Positions 21,449 through 33,257 of a stretch of 64,000 bases of DNA are shown here, piece after piece (position 1 is the first letter of the stretch; each line of letters starts with the position of its first letter). The stretch comes from Tupaia tana (lineage: Eukaryota; Chordata; Mammalia; Scandentia; Tupaiidae), in NCBI GenBank assembly GCA_026018925.1, contig JAKSZU010000004.1:109365498-109429497 (forward strand). The letters run 5' to 3'. Under the pieces are notes generated by a model, which ran no database searches, was not told where the DNA came from, and was given only the letters and a program-made list of their open reading frames with translations. The position numbers were made by a program, and so were the translations under genes.

Positions 21449-21815
21449 GTGGTGAGAGCTTCAAAAAGTGTGTGAAAAAATGGAATTCAAGTACTAGTTT
21501 GTTTTGGTGCCAAAAAATGTTGAACTCAGGGCCAGCAGTTAGCGTAATGGCTATGTGGCTGGACTCCCATGTAGTCGACCGCGGTTCGAGTCCCAGACCC
21601 GGCAGCTTAAACTCATGCCGGGTGCGTGTGCATGTGTGCCCAACATCCCGGGAGGAGAATGGAGGAGAAGGGATTGCGGCGTGGCCATCCCCCCTGGGGG
21701 GTGATTTCTCACTTTCTGTCTCTCTGTCTTTCTGGAGAGCACACGTGCCCTATAGCGAAAACCTCTCAAAAAAAAAAAGTTGAACTCCATGCATAGTTTT
21801 TCATGAACTTTGTAT
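21449..21815. mobile_element. MITE family B copy split by a SINE-L
   Basis: Left part 'gagcttcaaaaagtgtgtga' (21456-21475) with 'tggtgccaaaaaatgttgaa'. Right part 'ttttcatgaactttgtatg' (21798-21816). The SINE-L lies between. Confidence 0.65.
21528..21779 (+). repeat. SINE-L copy, young, with TSD
   Basis: 'gggccagcagttagcgtaat', 'gtagtcgaccgcggttcgag', hairpin 'atcccccctggggggtg', 'gccctatagcgaaaacc' plus A-tail. TSD GTTGAACTC. Confidence 0.95.
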
Positions 21816-22284
21816 GTATGGGATACAACATACGAAGCGTGTGTCGCCCGACCCTGCTTTCGTTAAGGCTTCTGGTCAGCAGAGGGCCGTGAGCAGCTGA
21901 GTTTGGGTGGTCAGAGGTTCTGTGCGAGTGCTTTCTTGTGCTGGGAGGTGGGCGCCTCTTGCTCCCACGTTGTTCGAGGGTTTTCTGCAGTCTGATTTGT
22001 GATTTTCTACAGTTTGAATACGGGTTTCTGGGATGGAAGAGTTCACTTAGTTGTACAGGACCTACTTTGAACAACAAAAGCTCGCTGCTGTGATGTTTAC
22101 TCACGTGTGGCCTTCACTTTGGAAAGACTCCAGGGAGGGCCCTCCCGGGATGCTGTACTCTCCTTATCCATTCAGTGTTTGAAAACAGAGTGGGGAAGAC
22201 AGCTTTCTTTTTGTGTCTTTTATCCAGGACGACTTCAAATCAGCCCTTTGGTCTATAATTTTCATTTTAGGGCATATGCAGGAT

Positions 22285-22411
22285 GGGAGCTTCCAGAAGT
22301 TCAAGGAAAAGGTGTATTATTAAAAAAAGCTATGTGTGGATTTCCACTTTTTTGTACAAATATAAACTTGTACTGTAATTCCGGTTTTTTCCATGAACTT
22401 TTTGTAGTCGC
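22285..22411. mobile_element. MITE family B copy
   Basis: Inverted ends 'gggagcttccagaagttcaa' (22285-22304) and 'tccatgaactttttgtag'. The interior is AT-rich. Confidence 0.68.
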
Positions 22412-23151
22412 TGTGTCATCTTTGCTCTGTAAGCCAGACTGTGGCAGTGGGTGGCTTTTGGGGTACCTCTCGGGACCGGGGGCTCACCAGTTGGGTTTTA
22501 CCATCCTAGCTGCCTCCTAGCCTTTAAGTAAAAGGGGAAGCAGCCCCAGCCCAGCTTTCACTTTGACATACGTGCTTCCAGAAGGATCCTCGTGTCCTTT
22601 ATGGTTATAGTCATAGCGTTGGCGCAGGCCTGTGGGCTCCCCTCTTCTGATCCCTGTGTCTGTGCTTCTTGAAGCTTCTTTAGTCTCGTCGTGGGTGTGT
22701 CCCTTGGTTAAGAGGGCAGGGATGTTAGGGCTTTAACTGCTGCTTGCTCAGAGCAGTTTGCAGGGCCCAAGGATGACGGTCTCTCTGAGCATGCCCAGTT
22801 CAACTGGTGAGGTTTAAACACTGTGTACTCATTTCTGCTCCCAAGCACCTGCATGGGGTCATCATTTTTCCAAAGCCTCAACACATGTACTTAAACACTG
22901 TTTTCTACCCAAAACCAATCTGTCGGGGATCAGAGAGGTGACCCATTTTTTCCTAGTAAAACTGTTTATCAGGAGAATGAGCATCTAAGGAAGTCCAGCA
23001 AGCAGGGGCTTTGCAGAGCCCGGGTTAGACGAGGTGCTTCTCTGGGAGTCATTTGCTCCGGGCAGATCCAGCTGAAATGTGTCGGCATCGCTCCCCTCTT
23101 TATAGGGTCACTGCGGCCCTTGGAAGAGAAGAGGTTTCCTTTCCCTCCTGG

Positions 23152-23401
23152 TTTTTTGTTTTATTTTTTTTAAGAGGTTTTTGCTATAGGGCGTGTGCGC
23201 TCGCCAGAGAGAGAGAAAGTGAGAAATCACCCCCCAGGGGGGATGGCCATGCCGCAATCCCTTCTCCTCCATTCTCCTCTTGGGATCTTGGGCACGCACG
23301 CACACGCGCCTGGCGTGAGTTTAAGCCACTGGGTCCAGAACTCAAATCGTGGTTGACTACATGAGAGTTCAACGACATAGCCATTCCGCTAACTGCTAGT
23401 C
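23152..23401 (-). repeat. SINE-L copy, young, with TSD
   Basis: 'agaggtttttgctatagggc', hairpin 'accccccaggggggatgg', head 'aactgctagtccc'. TSD TCCCTCCTGTTTT with a 1-base difference. Confidence 0.93.
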
Positions 23402-23411
23402 CCATCCCTCC

Positions 23412-23640
23412 TGTTTTCTTAATGTTTATTTATTTTATTCACGGTAACGTGGATGTGAGGGAGGGAGGAGCGCCCTCGGGGTCATCACGCCCACTCCCTT
23501 TTTCCACTCGTCAGGCCTCTGGCCTCTGTGCACGGCCCGGTGTGTTTTCAGGCCACCCCGGGTACTGGACCCGCAGTTGACTGACCGTGTGGCTTCCAGC
23601 ACTATCATTCAGTTTGCTGCTAGTTGTGCTGGTCCCTGGA
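23412..23640 (-). repeat. SINE-C copy
   Basis: 'aatgtttatttattttattc', 'cctcggggtcatcacgccc', 'ctggacccgcagttgac', 'gtggcttccagc', head 'gttgtgctggtccc'. Confidence 0.65.
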
Positions 23641-23893
23641 CCTCGTCCCTTCTTGCGTAGCAAGGGAGGACACCGTGAGCCGTGGCTCTGCGCGGGCACC
23701 TTGGTGCCACACTGCCCGCCTTGGAAGCCTGTCTCAGCGCTTTTCAGATGACTGATCCCCTCTCTGCCACTCCCTTTCCCGTCATGTCGCTTCGGGGTAG
23801 TAACACCCTCTTCATCAGCTGGCGTATCTGTATGTGAAGTCCTCAGCAGTGTCTGCTATGTAAGATCTCTGTGCTAGATGTTTTCTCGCTTTC

Positions 23894-23966
23894 TCTTCTT
23901 TTCTTTTCTTTTCTTTTCTTTTCTTTTCTTTTCTTTTCTTTTCTTTTCTTTTCTTTTCTTTTCTTT
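23894..23966 (+). repeat. (TTTTC)n microsatellite
   Basis: About 14 TTTTC/TTCTT units, a pure pyrimidine strand, at the tail end of an inverted SINE. Confidence 0.95.
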
Positions 23967-24186
23967 CTTTTTTTTTGCTTGAGGGCACAAGTGGTAGCCA
24001 GAGAGAGAGGGAGAGGACAAGGCACCATGGGAAGGGTCACACTGCTGTCCTTTAGTTCCTCTCGGGATTTCGGGTGTGCACACGTGCCTCCCGGGCGTCT
24101 CTAGCCTCCGGGTCTAGGACGCGAACTATGTGGCCAGCCATCTGGGATCCAGCTGCCTGAAGCATCAGGCTGCGGAGCCAGCCCAG
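23967..24186 (-). repeat. SINE-L copy, diverged
   Basis: 'tttgcttgagggcacaagtg', 'cctctcgggatttcgggtg', 'tccgggtctaggacgcg', head 'gcggagccagccca'. Confidence 0.75.
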
Positions 24187-24848
24187 TGCTAGCAATTGTT
24201 TGTTTTCCCTTAGTCGGTGCTGACCAGTTCCGCTCCCGAGTACTGACGACCCTAAAGAGAGGAGAGCAAGCGTGTCACTTTATGAGCTGTGGGTGCATTT
24301 TAAATGGAGCCTTCCAAGCAGCACAGCCTAATGGGCCAGCAGCTTGCCGGGGCGTCCTGGGAGCTGTCTGGTGGCTGTTGACACGCCAGCGTTTTCCTCA
24401 GATGTGGTCTGACCCCGGCTCTGTCCAGGCTGTGCTTCCTCAGCACCGTTGCTGGGCCTCACACTCAGGCCGGCGGCCCTGCTGTGGGAACTTCTCTTAC
24501 ACGGTGGATGGCTTTGGGTGCCCCTCCTGGGCCCTGCTTCCTCTGCGCGGAGCCCGGTCTCGACATCCCTGGTGAAAAGTGGAGGCCTGCAGTGGCAGAG
24601 AGGCTCAGGAGTCTGGACCTCAGCCCAGGCCAGTGCCCCTCCCCCCCTTGAAACTCAGCATGACTGGGCTGATAGCTGCTCATGGTGGCTGTGGCATCAG
24701 GGCACCTCTGGGACAGGCCTAGAGGGTTTGCCCAGCTTTCGGGGGAACGTCACACCAGGAAGCTTTCATTCCGCTGTGCAGGGACTGTGGGTGTGACATC
24801 GGTACTCACAGCACTTACATGGAAAGTGACAGAAAACCTCAAAAAACA

Positions 24849-25105
24849 GGAATGGCTTAATGGTATGTCCCTGGGCTCCCCCATAGTCGACCACATTTCG
24901 AATCCCAGACCTGGCAGCTTAAAACTCAAGCAGGGCGCGTGTGCGTGTGTGTGCAAAATCCTGAGAGGAGACTAGAAGAGACAGGATCGCGACGTGGCCA
25001 TCCCCCTGGGGCGTGATTTCTCACTTTCTGTCTCTGTCTCTCCAGTGAGTGCATGCTCTCTATAGCAAAAAAAATCTCTCTTAAAAAACTAAAAAAGAAA
25101 AGAAA
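24849..25105 (+). repeat. SINE-L copy, 5' end shortened
   Basis: Begins at 'ggaatggcttaatggtatg', then 'ctcccccatagtcgaccac', 'catccccctggggcgtg' and 'tctctatagcaaaaaaaatc'. Confidence 0.85.
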
Positions 25106-25131
25106 GCCTTAGATAACAGCAGATACTGATA

Positions 25132-25525
<394 letters not shown>

Positions 25526-25544
25526 CCCCTTAATTTTACTTTTT

Positions 25545-25685
25545 AGAAAAGATAGTTTATTCCACGCATGAGAACAAGAGGACCCAAAGTCTTCATGCCA
25601 CAACCCCCTTCCCCAGCCAGCCCTGGATCATGGGTACGTGCATGTCCAGCGTGCTCAGGGTGGGAATGCGGAGCCTCCGTCTGGA
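25545..25685 (-). repeat. SINE-C fragment
   Basis: 'gatagtttattccacgcatg', 'ccccttccccagccagccc', 'tggatcatgggtacgtgc', 'ccagcgtgctcaggg'. The head is lost. Confidence 0.65.
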
Positions 25686-26983
25686 GCAGCCCTGGAGCAG
25701 CCTCGCGGGGCATCACGCGTTGCCAGCCCCTGGAGGCCCGTGTTCTAAGTAGTGGTGTGGTGAGTTTCCAATTTTGGTCTTTTGCAGTAGCCCATGAGTA
25801 TTTGTGGGGGGATGGTGTATCTGACTTGTAGCTAGGAAAACTATCCAGTAAGTGCAGTTTCTGGGGTCCTGGGTGTCTGTGAGGCTAGCTGGCCTCGCAG
25901 GTGCTCCAGGGAAGCGTCTGAGTGACATCTCCTTTCTGCCACATAGCCGCTTTGATCGGGAGTGGACTCGGCAGTGTGAACTTTGTTTTCAGCCTCACCC
26001 AGGGCAAATTAATAGTGCTTTGGTTTTCCTGTGCGTGCAGTCGAGCTTTGAACGTGTGATGTCATGTCTGGCACTGATGGTTCTCCTCTGAGGGGGACAC
26101 CGTGTGAGGGAGGGGTGTGCTTCTTACCTAATGACAGCCACGAGGCTGCTGCCCCGAGTATCTGATGTGACTTACTGGACCTGGCCTTGCTGCCCGAGGA
26201 GGCTCAGTGTCCGGCCTTCCTACACTGTGAGCTGCTGGGGGCCGGGCTCTGGCCAGGTGGTAACTGAAGCCCGCTGCCCAGCCCCACAGTGATCTGTCAG
26301 CGTGCCCTGCCTGGAGCCCACCGGCTCTGAGCCCTGGGCTGGGTGGTTGCTAGGCTTTCCTCCCTGGCTCTGAGCAGCTCCAGAATGTGGGAGGCAGCTA
26401 TCTGATGGGGTTCCCAGATGTCAAGCCGCGTGGCCCTGAGCCTGTGCTCGACTGCAGGATGGCCCTGAGAAATGCCACCCCTTTCTCCTGAGGCCTGAAG
26501 CCCTCCCGAGAGCTGAGCTGCTCTGAGCTGCACAGTGCCCAGGGTGAAGGTGCAGGACTGAGGGGCCGGGAGAGTGCCCTTGCCCATGTGTTTCCTTTTA
26601 CCACCCTCGGTGTGGCTTCCTGGCATGAGGATCCTGGTGACTAGATACTACAAGACCCACACCAGAAGGGGCGAATGTGATGGGGAGGCTGCGCGGGCTG
26701 CACCCCGTGTGACAGTGATTTTGGAGAAGTGTCCTTTCTGCAGCAGCTCAGAGACGTGGGGGGGGGGGGGGCGCTCTGCAGCTGCCGTTCTGGAAGCTTC
26801 CATCTGGAGGGCGGTTGCTCAGCGGCTCCTGGGGCTTCCTGCAGGGGCGGGGAGTGTCCGAGACGGGGGTTCATGGTTCAGCACATCTGGTGGGCTCTGG
26901 CTCCCAGTTACTGGCTTCTAACAGCAGTATTCTTTTGAACAGAACCGAAATTCCTTCAATGGTTTTTGCTATACTTTTACTGT

Positions 26984-27205
26984 GTTTTTTTTTTTTTTTT
27001 TTTTTTTTTTTGAGAGAGAGAGAGAGGGAGAGAGGCACCTTCGACAGGATCTTCGTGCTGTACCCACCCCCAGCCAGCCGGGACCACAGGCACACGTGTA
27101 CACCAAGAGCATGCAGGGAGGCCTCAGGGTGCAAACCCAGGACCTCCCCGTGTGGGTCTGCCATCCCGGGCACTGCGTTACCCCTCCTACCGTCTGGCTT
27201 CTTTT
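26984..27205 (-). repeat. SINE-C copy, nearly complete
   Basis: A T run of about 27, GA-rich stretch, 'cgacaggatcttcgtgctg', 'cagccagccgggaccacagg', 'caaacccaggacctccccg', 'cccgggcactgcgttac'. Confidence 0.75.
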
Positions 27206-27384
27206 GGTCACACAGATCACTCGCCTGCCTTTAGTTGTTCAAACTCTTCCGAACGTCGACCTCGACGATGCGGTATCCCACTCCTCGCTGCTGCCGCCCT
27301 GCTTTCTCCTCTTGCTGTTCTCCCAGAGTGGAGTAAATTTGCGGAGCATGTTGGCGCCGGTGCCAGAGCTGCTTTGGTTCTGCA

Positions 27385-27560
27385 TGGGGGGTTGAGTGTT
27401 GGGAGCTATGAGGTCTGTGGTTTGAGGCCCGGCTCTGTGATCTTGTAACTTGGTGGCCTCATTCAGCTTTACTTTGCTCATTGGGGAAAACGAGATAAAA
27501 TAATATCTTGTAATGGAATGAAGTGAGATAATACCTTCAAAATACCATGCAATCGAAGAA
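27385..27560 (+). repeat. MIR
   Basis: 'tgtggtttgaggcccggctc', 'ttgtaacttggtggcctc', 'tgctcattggggaaaacgag' and 'tgaagtgagataataccttc' follow the sense MIR landmarks in order. Confidence 0.7.
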
Positions 27561-27639
27561 ATTGCAAATCACTCTCACTGATTTTTCCATATGTTTTTTT
27601 CTAAAGATACCTGGTATTGGCCAAATCTTGTTTTATTTA

Positions 27640-27876
27640 GGTTTTTGCCATAGAGCATGTGCCCTTGCTGGAGAGAGACAGAGACAGTGAGAAGAAAAGT
27701 GAGAAGTCACTTTAATGCCATGCTGCAGTCCCTTCTCCTTCATCCTCCTCTCGGGACATTTGGACACACAGGCACACGTGCACGGTGTGATTTTCAAGCT
27801 GCAGGCTCTGGGACTTGAACCGCAGTTGGCCATGTGGGAGTCCAGTGTCTTACCCACCATACCACCTGCCATCCCA
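27640..27876 (-). repeat. SINE-L copy
   Basis: 'ggtttttgccatagagcatg', hairpin lost ('gaagtcactttaatgcc'), 'gacttgaaccgcagttggc', head 'ccacctgccatccc'. Short TSD CYAAATCTT. Confidence 0.88.
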
Positions 27877-28303
27877 GCTAAATCTTAACTTTGTATTTGG
27901 ACAGCAAACCACCGTCCAGGCAGGCCTGTTCACTCCCTGCCCCCATCACAGCATCGTGCAGGGCCGGGATTGCTGGGTACGCTGTGCTGAGTATGGAGAT
28001 ACCGGTCAAGTCCGTGGTGCTCTGGGCCCAGTGGGCAGCGTCACTGCCCACGACACTGCAAGGCTACTGTAAATAGGGCAGCCTGGAGCTGGGCTCTGTG
28101 GCTGCAATCCAGGGCTGTGGGCCGTGATTCTCCTCAGTGTTCCTATCAGTCGAATGGATTGAATTTCCATGCTATAAAGATATAGTATATAAATAAAATG
28201 ATTGGAATGTGCTGAGCCCAGTATCTAGCATGGAGAAAGAAACTGGGATCTTGTTACAATAATTACTTTTGATTGTGGCAAAATACACAAAAATTTAGCA
28301 TGG

Positions 28304-28538
28304 AGGTTTTTGCTATAGAGTGTGTGTGCTTGCCAAAATAGAGACAGAGACAGAAAGTGAGAAGTCCCCCCCCGGGGGGGGGGGCGGCTACGCCACAGTC
28401 CTTTCTCCGTTCGTCTCTCGATCCTGGGCATGCATGCACACGTTCCTGGTGTGAGTTTACGCTGCTGGGTCCGGGATTCAGACTGTGGTTGACTATGTGG
28501 GAGTCCAGTGGCATAACCATTACACCATCTGCTGGTCC
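28304..28538 (-). repeat. SINE-L copy with TSD and enlarged C/G tract
   Basis: 'ggaggtttttgctatagagtg', C8 followed by G11 at 28366-28384, 'gggattcagactgtggttg', head 'atctgctggtccc'. TSD AAAYTTAGCAT. Confidence 0.92.
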
Positions 28539-28555
28539 CAAAACTTAGCATCTTA

Positions 28556-28796
28556 GGGGCCACCTAGTGGTGTGAGTTAAGGTGGCTGGATCCCACATGA
28601 TGACTGTGTAATTCAAGTCTTGAACCTGGTGGGTTGAAAAGCACACCAGACATACATGTGTGCATGCCGAAAATGCTGAGAGGAGAATGGAAGAGAGGAC
28701 TGTGGTATGGCCGTCCCCAGGGGGTGCTTTCTTGTACCCTGCCGCCCATGCCTCACTGGTGAGCACATGTGCCTTATAGCCAATTTTTAAAAAAAA
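28556..28796 (+). repeat. SINE-L copy adjoining the previous one, with TSD
   Basis: 'ggggccacctagtggtgtga' to 'gtgccttatagccaattttt'. TSD TASCATCTTA. It inserted within one TSD of its neighbour. Confidence 0.88.
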
Positions 28797-28845
28797 TTAC
28801 CATCTTAACCTTTTTAAAAGTGCTCCTCAGTAGTGTTATGTAAAA

Positions 28846-28965
28846 GGGAGATTCGATAAATTTGTGGAACAATGGAATTAAAATGTTTTGATCCAAAACA
28901 TTTGTGAAATTCTTGCATAGTTTTTAGTAAAATTCGTTTTCCATGAACTTCTGGAAGATCCCTCC
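28846..28965. mobile_element. MITE family B copy
   Basis: Inverted ends 'gggagattcgataaatttgt' and 'catgaacttctggaagatcc', followed by TA. The interior is AT-rich. Confidence 0.68.
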
Positions 28966-29247
28966 TATCTTCACTTTTTTTGGACATCCAGTCTTTAGAA
29001 TTTTTTCATCATGTAAACAAACTCTGCTAGCAGCTGCCCATTTCTCCCTCTCTTCACCCCCTAGCCAATGCTGCCTAACTTCCTGTTTCTGGGGGCCTCC
29101 AGATACTGCCCCAAGTGAAAGCCTGGAGCACCTAGACTTCTCAGTGTAGCCGTGCGCCCTCTCCCATGTTCAGCTTCCTGAAGCTCCCCTTCTCACAATC
29201 GCCCACCTTCTGAAACCCTACTCATTAGTGAAAATGATCTCATTCTG

Positions 29248-29415
29248 TTTCAAAGGAGGGTCTCACCGTCTGGATTGTCCTGCCTCAGCCTCCCAAGGAG
29301 GACGGACCACAGGAGTGTATTATCATGGAATCAGGATGGCACCTGGGCCGCCTCCAGCTCCAGCTCAGGGTCCTCCTGCCTCCACCTCCTAGGTTGCTGG
29401 GATCCAGGCCCACGT
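29248..29415 (-). repeat. 7SL-derived (Alu-like) remnant
   Basis: 'gagggtctcaccgtctgg', 'cctgcctcagcctcccaag' and later 'cctcctgcctccacctccta', 'ggttgctgggatccaggcc' resemble two inverted 7SL monomers. Confidence 0.6.
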
Positions 29416-29834
29416 GGCTCACCCAGTCTTTGCGTCAGACCAGGAACTGCACCAGAAACTGCACCCGGCCTTCAGGTGACCCCCGCGTTTGTAGCCACGC
29501 CCACCAAAGTGCACGAGAGTGGCCAGTGAGCGATTGCTGCTTAAAAGAACCCTAAAAGAACCAGGGGAAGCCACAAGCTCCATCTTACCCTTTCAAAGAA
29601 GGGATTAGGGAAAAGGAGGACACCAGGGTTAAAGTGAGGGAGAGGCAAGGAGGTGGGCACCAGGTCAGCTCACAGAAGGGGGGCCTGGCCGCATCCTCCC
29701 TAGGTGTGTAGAGACTCAGATCTCTCGACGCAGAGAGAGCAGCGTAACCACCCCTTGCAGGTTTGTTGCTCAGATTCAACACTCATCTGGATTTTCACTC
29801 TTCAGTTTAATTAAATTAATTTATTGATTTTTTT

Positions 29835-30103
29835 TTTTTTTTTTTAAAGAGAGGTTTTATTTTTTAATTTGATTAATTTTTTTTCCCTATGGGCATGTGT
29901 GCTTGCCTTAGAGATAGACATCAAGAAATCATCCACTGGGGGGATGGCCGCACCACAATCCCTTCTCCATTCTCCTCTTAGGATTTTGGGAATGCATGCA
30001 CAGGTGCCCGGCGTGAGTTTTAAGCTGCCAGGGCCAGGACTCCAGCCACAGTTAATTCTGTGGGAGTCCAGTGACGTAGCCATTACACCATCTGCTGGTC
30101 CCT
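29835..30103 (-). repeat. SINE-L copy
   Basis: Poly-T, 'tttccctatgggcatgtgtg', 'catccactggggggatgg', 'aggactccagccacagtta', head 'atctgctggtccc'. Confidence 0.88.
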
Positions 30104-30360
30104 TATTTTATTTTTTGTTTGCTATAGCGCATGTGCACTCATGGGAGAGAGACAGAGACAGAAAGTGGAAATCCCCCCCCCCCCCGGGGGGGGGGGGGAC
30201 GGGCTATGCTGTAATCCCTTCTTTTCCATTTTCTTCTAGGGATTTGGGCATGCTCACACCATGTACCTAGTGTATTTTTCAAGCTGCTGAGTCCGGGACT
30301 TGAGCTGCACAACGGGCCACGTGGGACCCAGCTGCCTGAACCACCAGCCCACCGACTCAT
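30104..30360 (-). repeat. SINE-L copy with C13G13 palindrome
   Basis: 'gtttgctatagcgcatgtgc', C13 at 30173-30185 directly followed by G13 at 30186-30198, 'cgggacttgagctgcac', diverged head 'gcccaccgactc'. It directly abuts the preceding SINE in the same orientation. Confidence 0.85.
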
Positions 30361-30854
30361 CTAGATTTTTTAGGGCCATTTCTGAAAACGGGTAGAACGA
30401 AGAGCCGACAATGCTAGGTGAACCCAGAGGCAGAGTGGTTTTGATCTCTTCGTGCTAATAGATTTCCTCTGCCTTGGGATTTCCTCCCACCTCTAGGCGA
30501 AGGGGAGCCAGGACTGGGAGTGTAAGCGAGTTGTTTAACTGTTTCCTCATCCAGAAGGGAGAAGCTGTGACTTCTCAGAGTGGCCGTCAGGGGGCCCTTG
30601 GCCTGGGCCTGCCACCTAACCGTGACAGCATCGGCAGTTGTTGGCCTTGGTGTGTTTGTAGAAGGGGAGGGTCCCCAGCCACGGCCCTGAAAACTGAGGT
30701 CCAAGGAAACCTCTGGGTGGTGAGCACTGACCTTCTAGAATTACACCTGCCGTACTCACCCACCCACTTCACCGACTGTGGAATAGATTCTGCCATAGGT
30801 GGTGCCTGGTGAAGGGAAATGATCGTGATCTGCAAAGTTAGAGGAATTTTTGCT

Positions 30855-31073
30855 GTGGTTTTGCTTTAAATGCCAAAGAGCACCAGGAAGAGGGAGCGTG
30901 AGAACGCACCTGCCAGAGGGGCATGGTCATGCGCGGTCCCTCTGGTCTGCTTCGCCACCCTGTTGGGCTTTAGGCACACACACAGGTTGCAAAGCCCCCG
31001 GGGCTGGGATTCAACCTTTGGTTGGCCATGTAGGGCTGGCTCCCTTAACCATTGGACTGCAGGGCTGGCCTGG
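30855..31073 (-). repeat. SINE-L copy, diverged
   Basis: 'gctttaaatgccaaagagc', 'cacctgccagaggggcatgg', 'gggattcaacctttggttgg', head 'ctgcagggctggcc'. Confidence 0.75.
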
Positions 31074-31178
31074 TAATGTGACTTTTTAATATGGTTTTTG
31101 TGGTGGTGGTAGGATTACTATTCACATTAAAGACATTTAGTGGGTTTTAAAAATAAATTTTAAAACTCCGTGATTGGG

Positions 31179-31448
31179 GGACCAGCAATTAGCGTAATGG
31201 CTATGTCACTGGGCTCCCATGTAGTCGACCGCGGTTCGCGTCCTGGACCCGGTGGCTTAAAACTCACACTGGGCACGTGTGCGTGTGTGCCCAAGATCCC
31301 AAGAGGAGAATGGAGGAGAAGGGATTGCGGTGTGGCCATCTCCCCTGGGGGATGATTTCTCACTTTCTGTCTCTCTATCTCTGTCTGTCTGGCGAGCGCA
31401 CGCGCCCTATAGCAAAAACCTCTCCAAAAAAAAAAAAAAAAAAAAAAA
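31179..31448 (+). repeat. SINE-L copy, young, with TSD
   Basis: 'ggggaccagcaattagcgta', 'gtagtcgaccgcggttcgcg', 'gccctatagcaaaaacctc', A-tail of about 24. TSD CTCCRTGATTGG. Confidence 0.95.
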
Positions 31449-31715
31449 TCCTCCATGATTGGAATAACCACATAAATTGTATCCATCTGGCTCCAGGGAA
31501 TCCCTCCTGTTGTTTAAATTGGATTTACTAGTAACGGCTATCGGTATGGACTTTGCCGTCCATAGTGAGCAGACACCCGTGAGGAAAAGGAAGTGAGGGG
31601 CCGGCAGGTGTTACAGACTTACGGTTTATAATTGGGTAGCACTTTTGGTTTGGTCTTAATTTTTATTTTTGAATCTAATTTAAGTCTTGTACAAGTTTTA
31701 CTTTCCTGTAATTAA

Positions 31716-31815
31716 AAAAGTAATATTTTATTTTATTTATTATTTTTTTCAAAAACTTGCTATAGTCAGCAGAAACACGAGAGAGAGGGAGGGAGAGTGA
31801 GAAAGCAAAGGCACT
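31716..31815 (-). repeat. SINE-S fragment, head missing
   Basis: 'ttattatttttttcaaaaac', 'ttgctatagtcagcag', GA-rich stretch, ending at 'gagaaagcaaaggcac'. Confidence 0.75.
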
Positions 31816-31917
31816 CCTCCTGTCATTTTTATTGTACAAATATATCATTGTAGTGTTAAATACTTGTCTGTGTTACTGTTGCACAAGTGCCATAAAAGTA
31901 GGAGAAATTGTTTTTGG

Positions 31918-32092
31918 GACCGCGGGTGGCATGGTGGTTCAGGCGTTGGACTCCCACATGGCTGACCACAGTGTGAGTTCCGGACCTGGCGGCTTGCTTT
32001 CTCTCTTCTCTCCCTGTCTCTCTCTCTCATGAGCACATGTGTCCTATAGCAAATGAAAATGATAATGAATAAAATCAAATAAAGTATTTTCA
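31918..32092 (+). repeat. SINE-S copy
   Basis: 'gggaccgcgggtggcatggt', 'ttccggacctggcggcttgc', 'cacatgtgtcctatagcaaa', AT-rich tail. Short repeat ATTGTTTT on both sides. Confidence 0.9.
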
Positions 32093-32289
32093 AAAGGCAT
32101 TGTTTTCAAAAAATTAATGGCTGGGTCAAATATAGCTACTCCCCACTTACCAACCTACCTGTTTAACGGCCGTTTGCTGATGTGCGCAAGCACACCTCGC
32201 TCTTTTCAGTAATTAATGAGTAATTACTATACTTTGCCTTTCCCGGAGATAGACAGGTGGACAACACTCTCACCAAGGTGGTGATGCAG

Positions 32290-32530
32290 TGACCCGCTGT
32301 CGACTTCGGCCCAGCCGGGTCATGGATTCTCGGGTGCCCACTGCACTCAGGAAGCTCTCTGGGGATGGATCCCGGACCTGCCTGTGTGGGCCCGTGTGGT
32401 GGGGGTGTTGATCTGACTGCTGTGCCACTTCTCACTGTGGCCCAGGCCTGCCCCAAGGTCATAATCCTCCTGCCTCAGCCTCCCTAGTCGCTTGGAGTAC
32501 AGGTGCACGCCACTGTGTTCGGTCTCGTGA
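32290..32530 (-). repeat. SINE-C-like remnant followed by a 7SL-like monomer
   Basis: 32290-32455 has a tRNA-SINE-like order ('ggatcccggacctgcctgtg', 'actgctgtgccacttc'). 32456-32530 reads 'cctcctgcctcagcctcc' and 'gagtacaggtgcacgccac', an inverted Alu-like left end. Confidence 0.55.
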
Positions 32531-32548
32531 TAGGGCCTTATTTTTTAA

Positions 32549-32679
32549 GAATTTTTTAAAAATTTTGTTATTATTATTTTAAAATGTGTCTCATGAGAAA
32601 GCAAGCTGCCAGGTTTGGGACTTGAACTGCAGTCAGCCATTGCTTGTGACCCTTAACGACCAGGCCACCTGCTAGCCCC
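32549..32679 (-). repeat. SINE-S copy
   Basis: 'ttattattttaaaatgtgtc', 'gcaagctgccaggtttggg', 'cttgaactgcagtcagcc', head 'ccacctgctagcccc'. Confidence 0.85.
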
Positions 32680-32719
32680 AGGGACATTCTTATTATAAAG
32701 CTAATCTTTTTTCTTTTTC

Positions 32720-32973
32720 TTTTTTTTTTTTTTTGGAGAGGTTTTTGCTTTAGGGCATGTGTGCTTTAGGGCATGTGTGCTTGCCAGAGAGACAGGAAGC
32801 AAGAAATCATCCCCCCAGGGGGGATGGTCATGCTGCAATCCCTTCTCCTCCATTCTCCTCTTGGATCTTGGGCACGCACGTGGCTTGAGTTTAAGCCACT
32901 GTGTCCAGGACTCGAACCATGGTCAACTACATGGGAGTCGAGCAACATAGCCATTACTCCATCTGCTGGTCCC
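32720..32973 (-). repeat. SINE-L copy with TSD and an 18-bp internal duplication
   Basis: Near its 3' end GCTTTAGGGCATGTGT occurs twice in tandem (32748-32781). Then hairpin 'tccccccaggggggatgg', 'ctcgaaccatggtcaac' and head 'atctgctggtccc'. TSD TAAAGYKAATCTTT. Confidence 0.92.
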
Positions 32974-33017
32974 TGTAAAGTGAATCTTTGTGTCAGATGA
33001 AAGAAACATTATTCGTG

Positions 33018-33257
33018 GGCTAGCTGGTGGTGGTGTGGTTAAGGCGCTGGGTCCGACATGACTGACTGTATTGAGTCCTGGGCCTCAAGGCTTTAAAAAC
33101 ATGCCACGTGCGTAAGCATGTGCGCTACAAATCCCGAGCGGAGAATGGAGGAGAGGGGATTGCCAGGTGGCCACCCCCATGGGGGCTTGATTTCTTACTA
33201 TCTCTCTATCTCTCCTCTCTCTGTCTATATGGTGAGTGTACATCCCTTATGAAACAC
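33018..33257 (+). repeat. SINE-L copy
   Basis: 'gggctagctggtggtggtgt', 'ggagaggggattgccaggtg', 'catcccttatgaaacac'. CATTATT flanks it. Confidence 0.85.
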
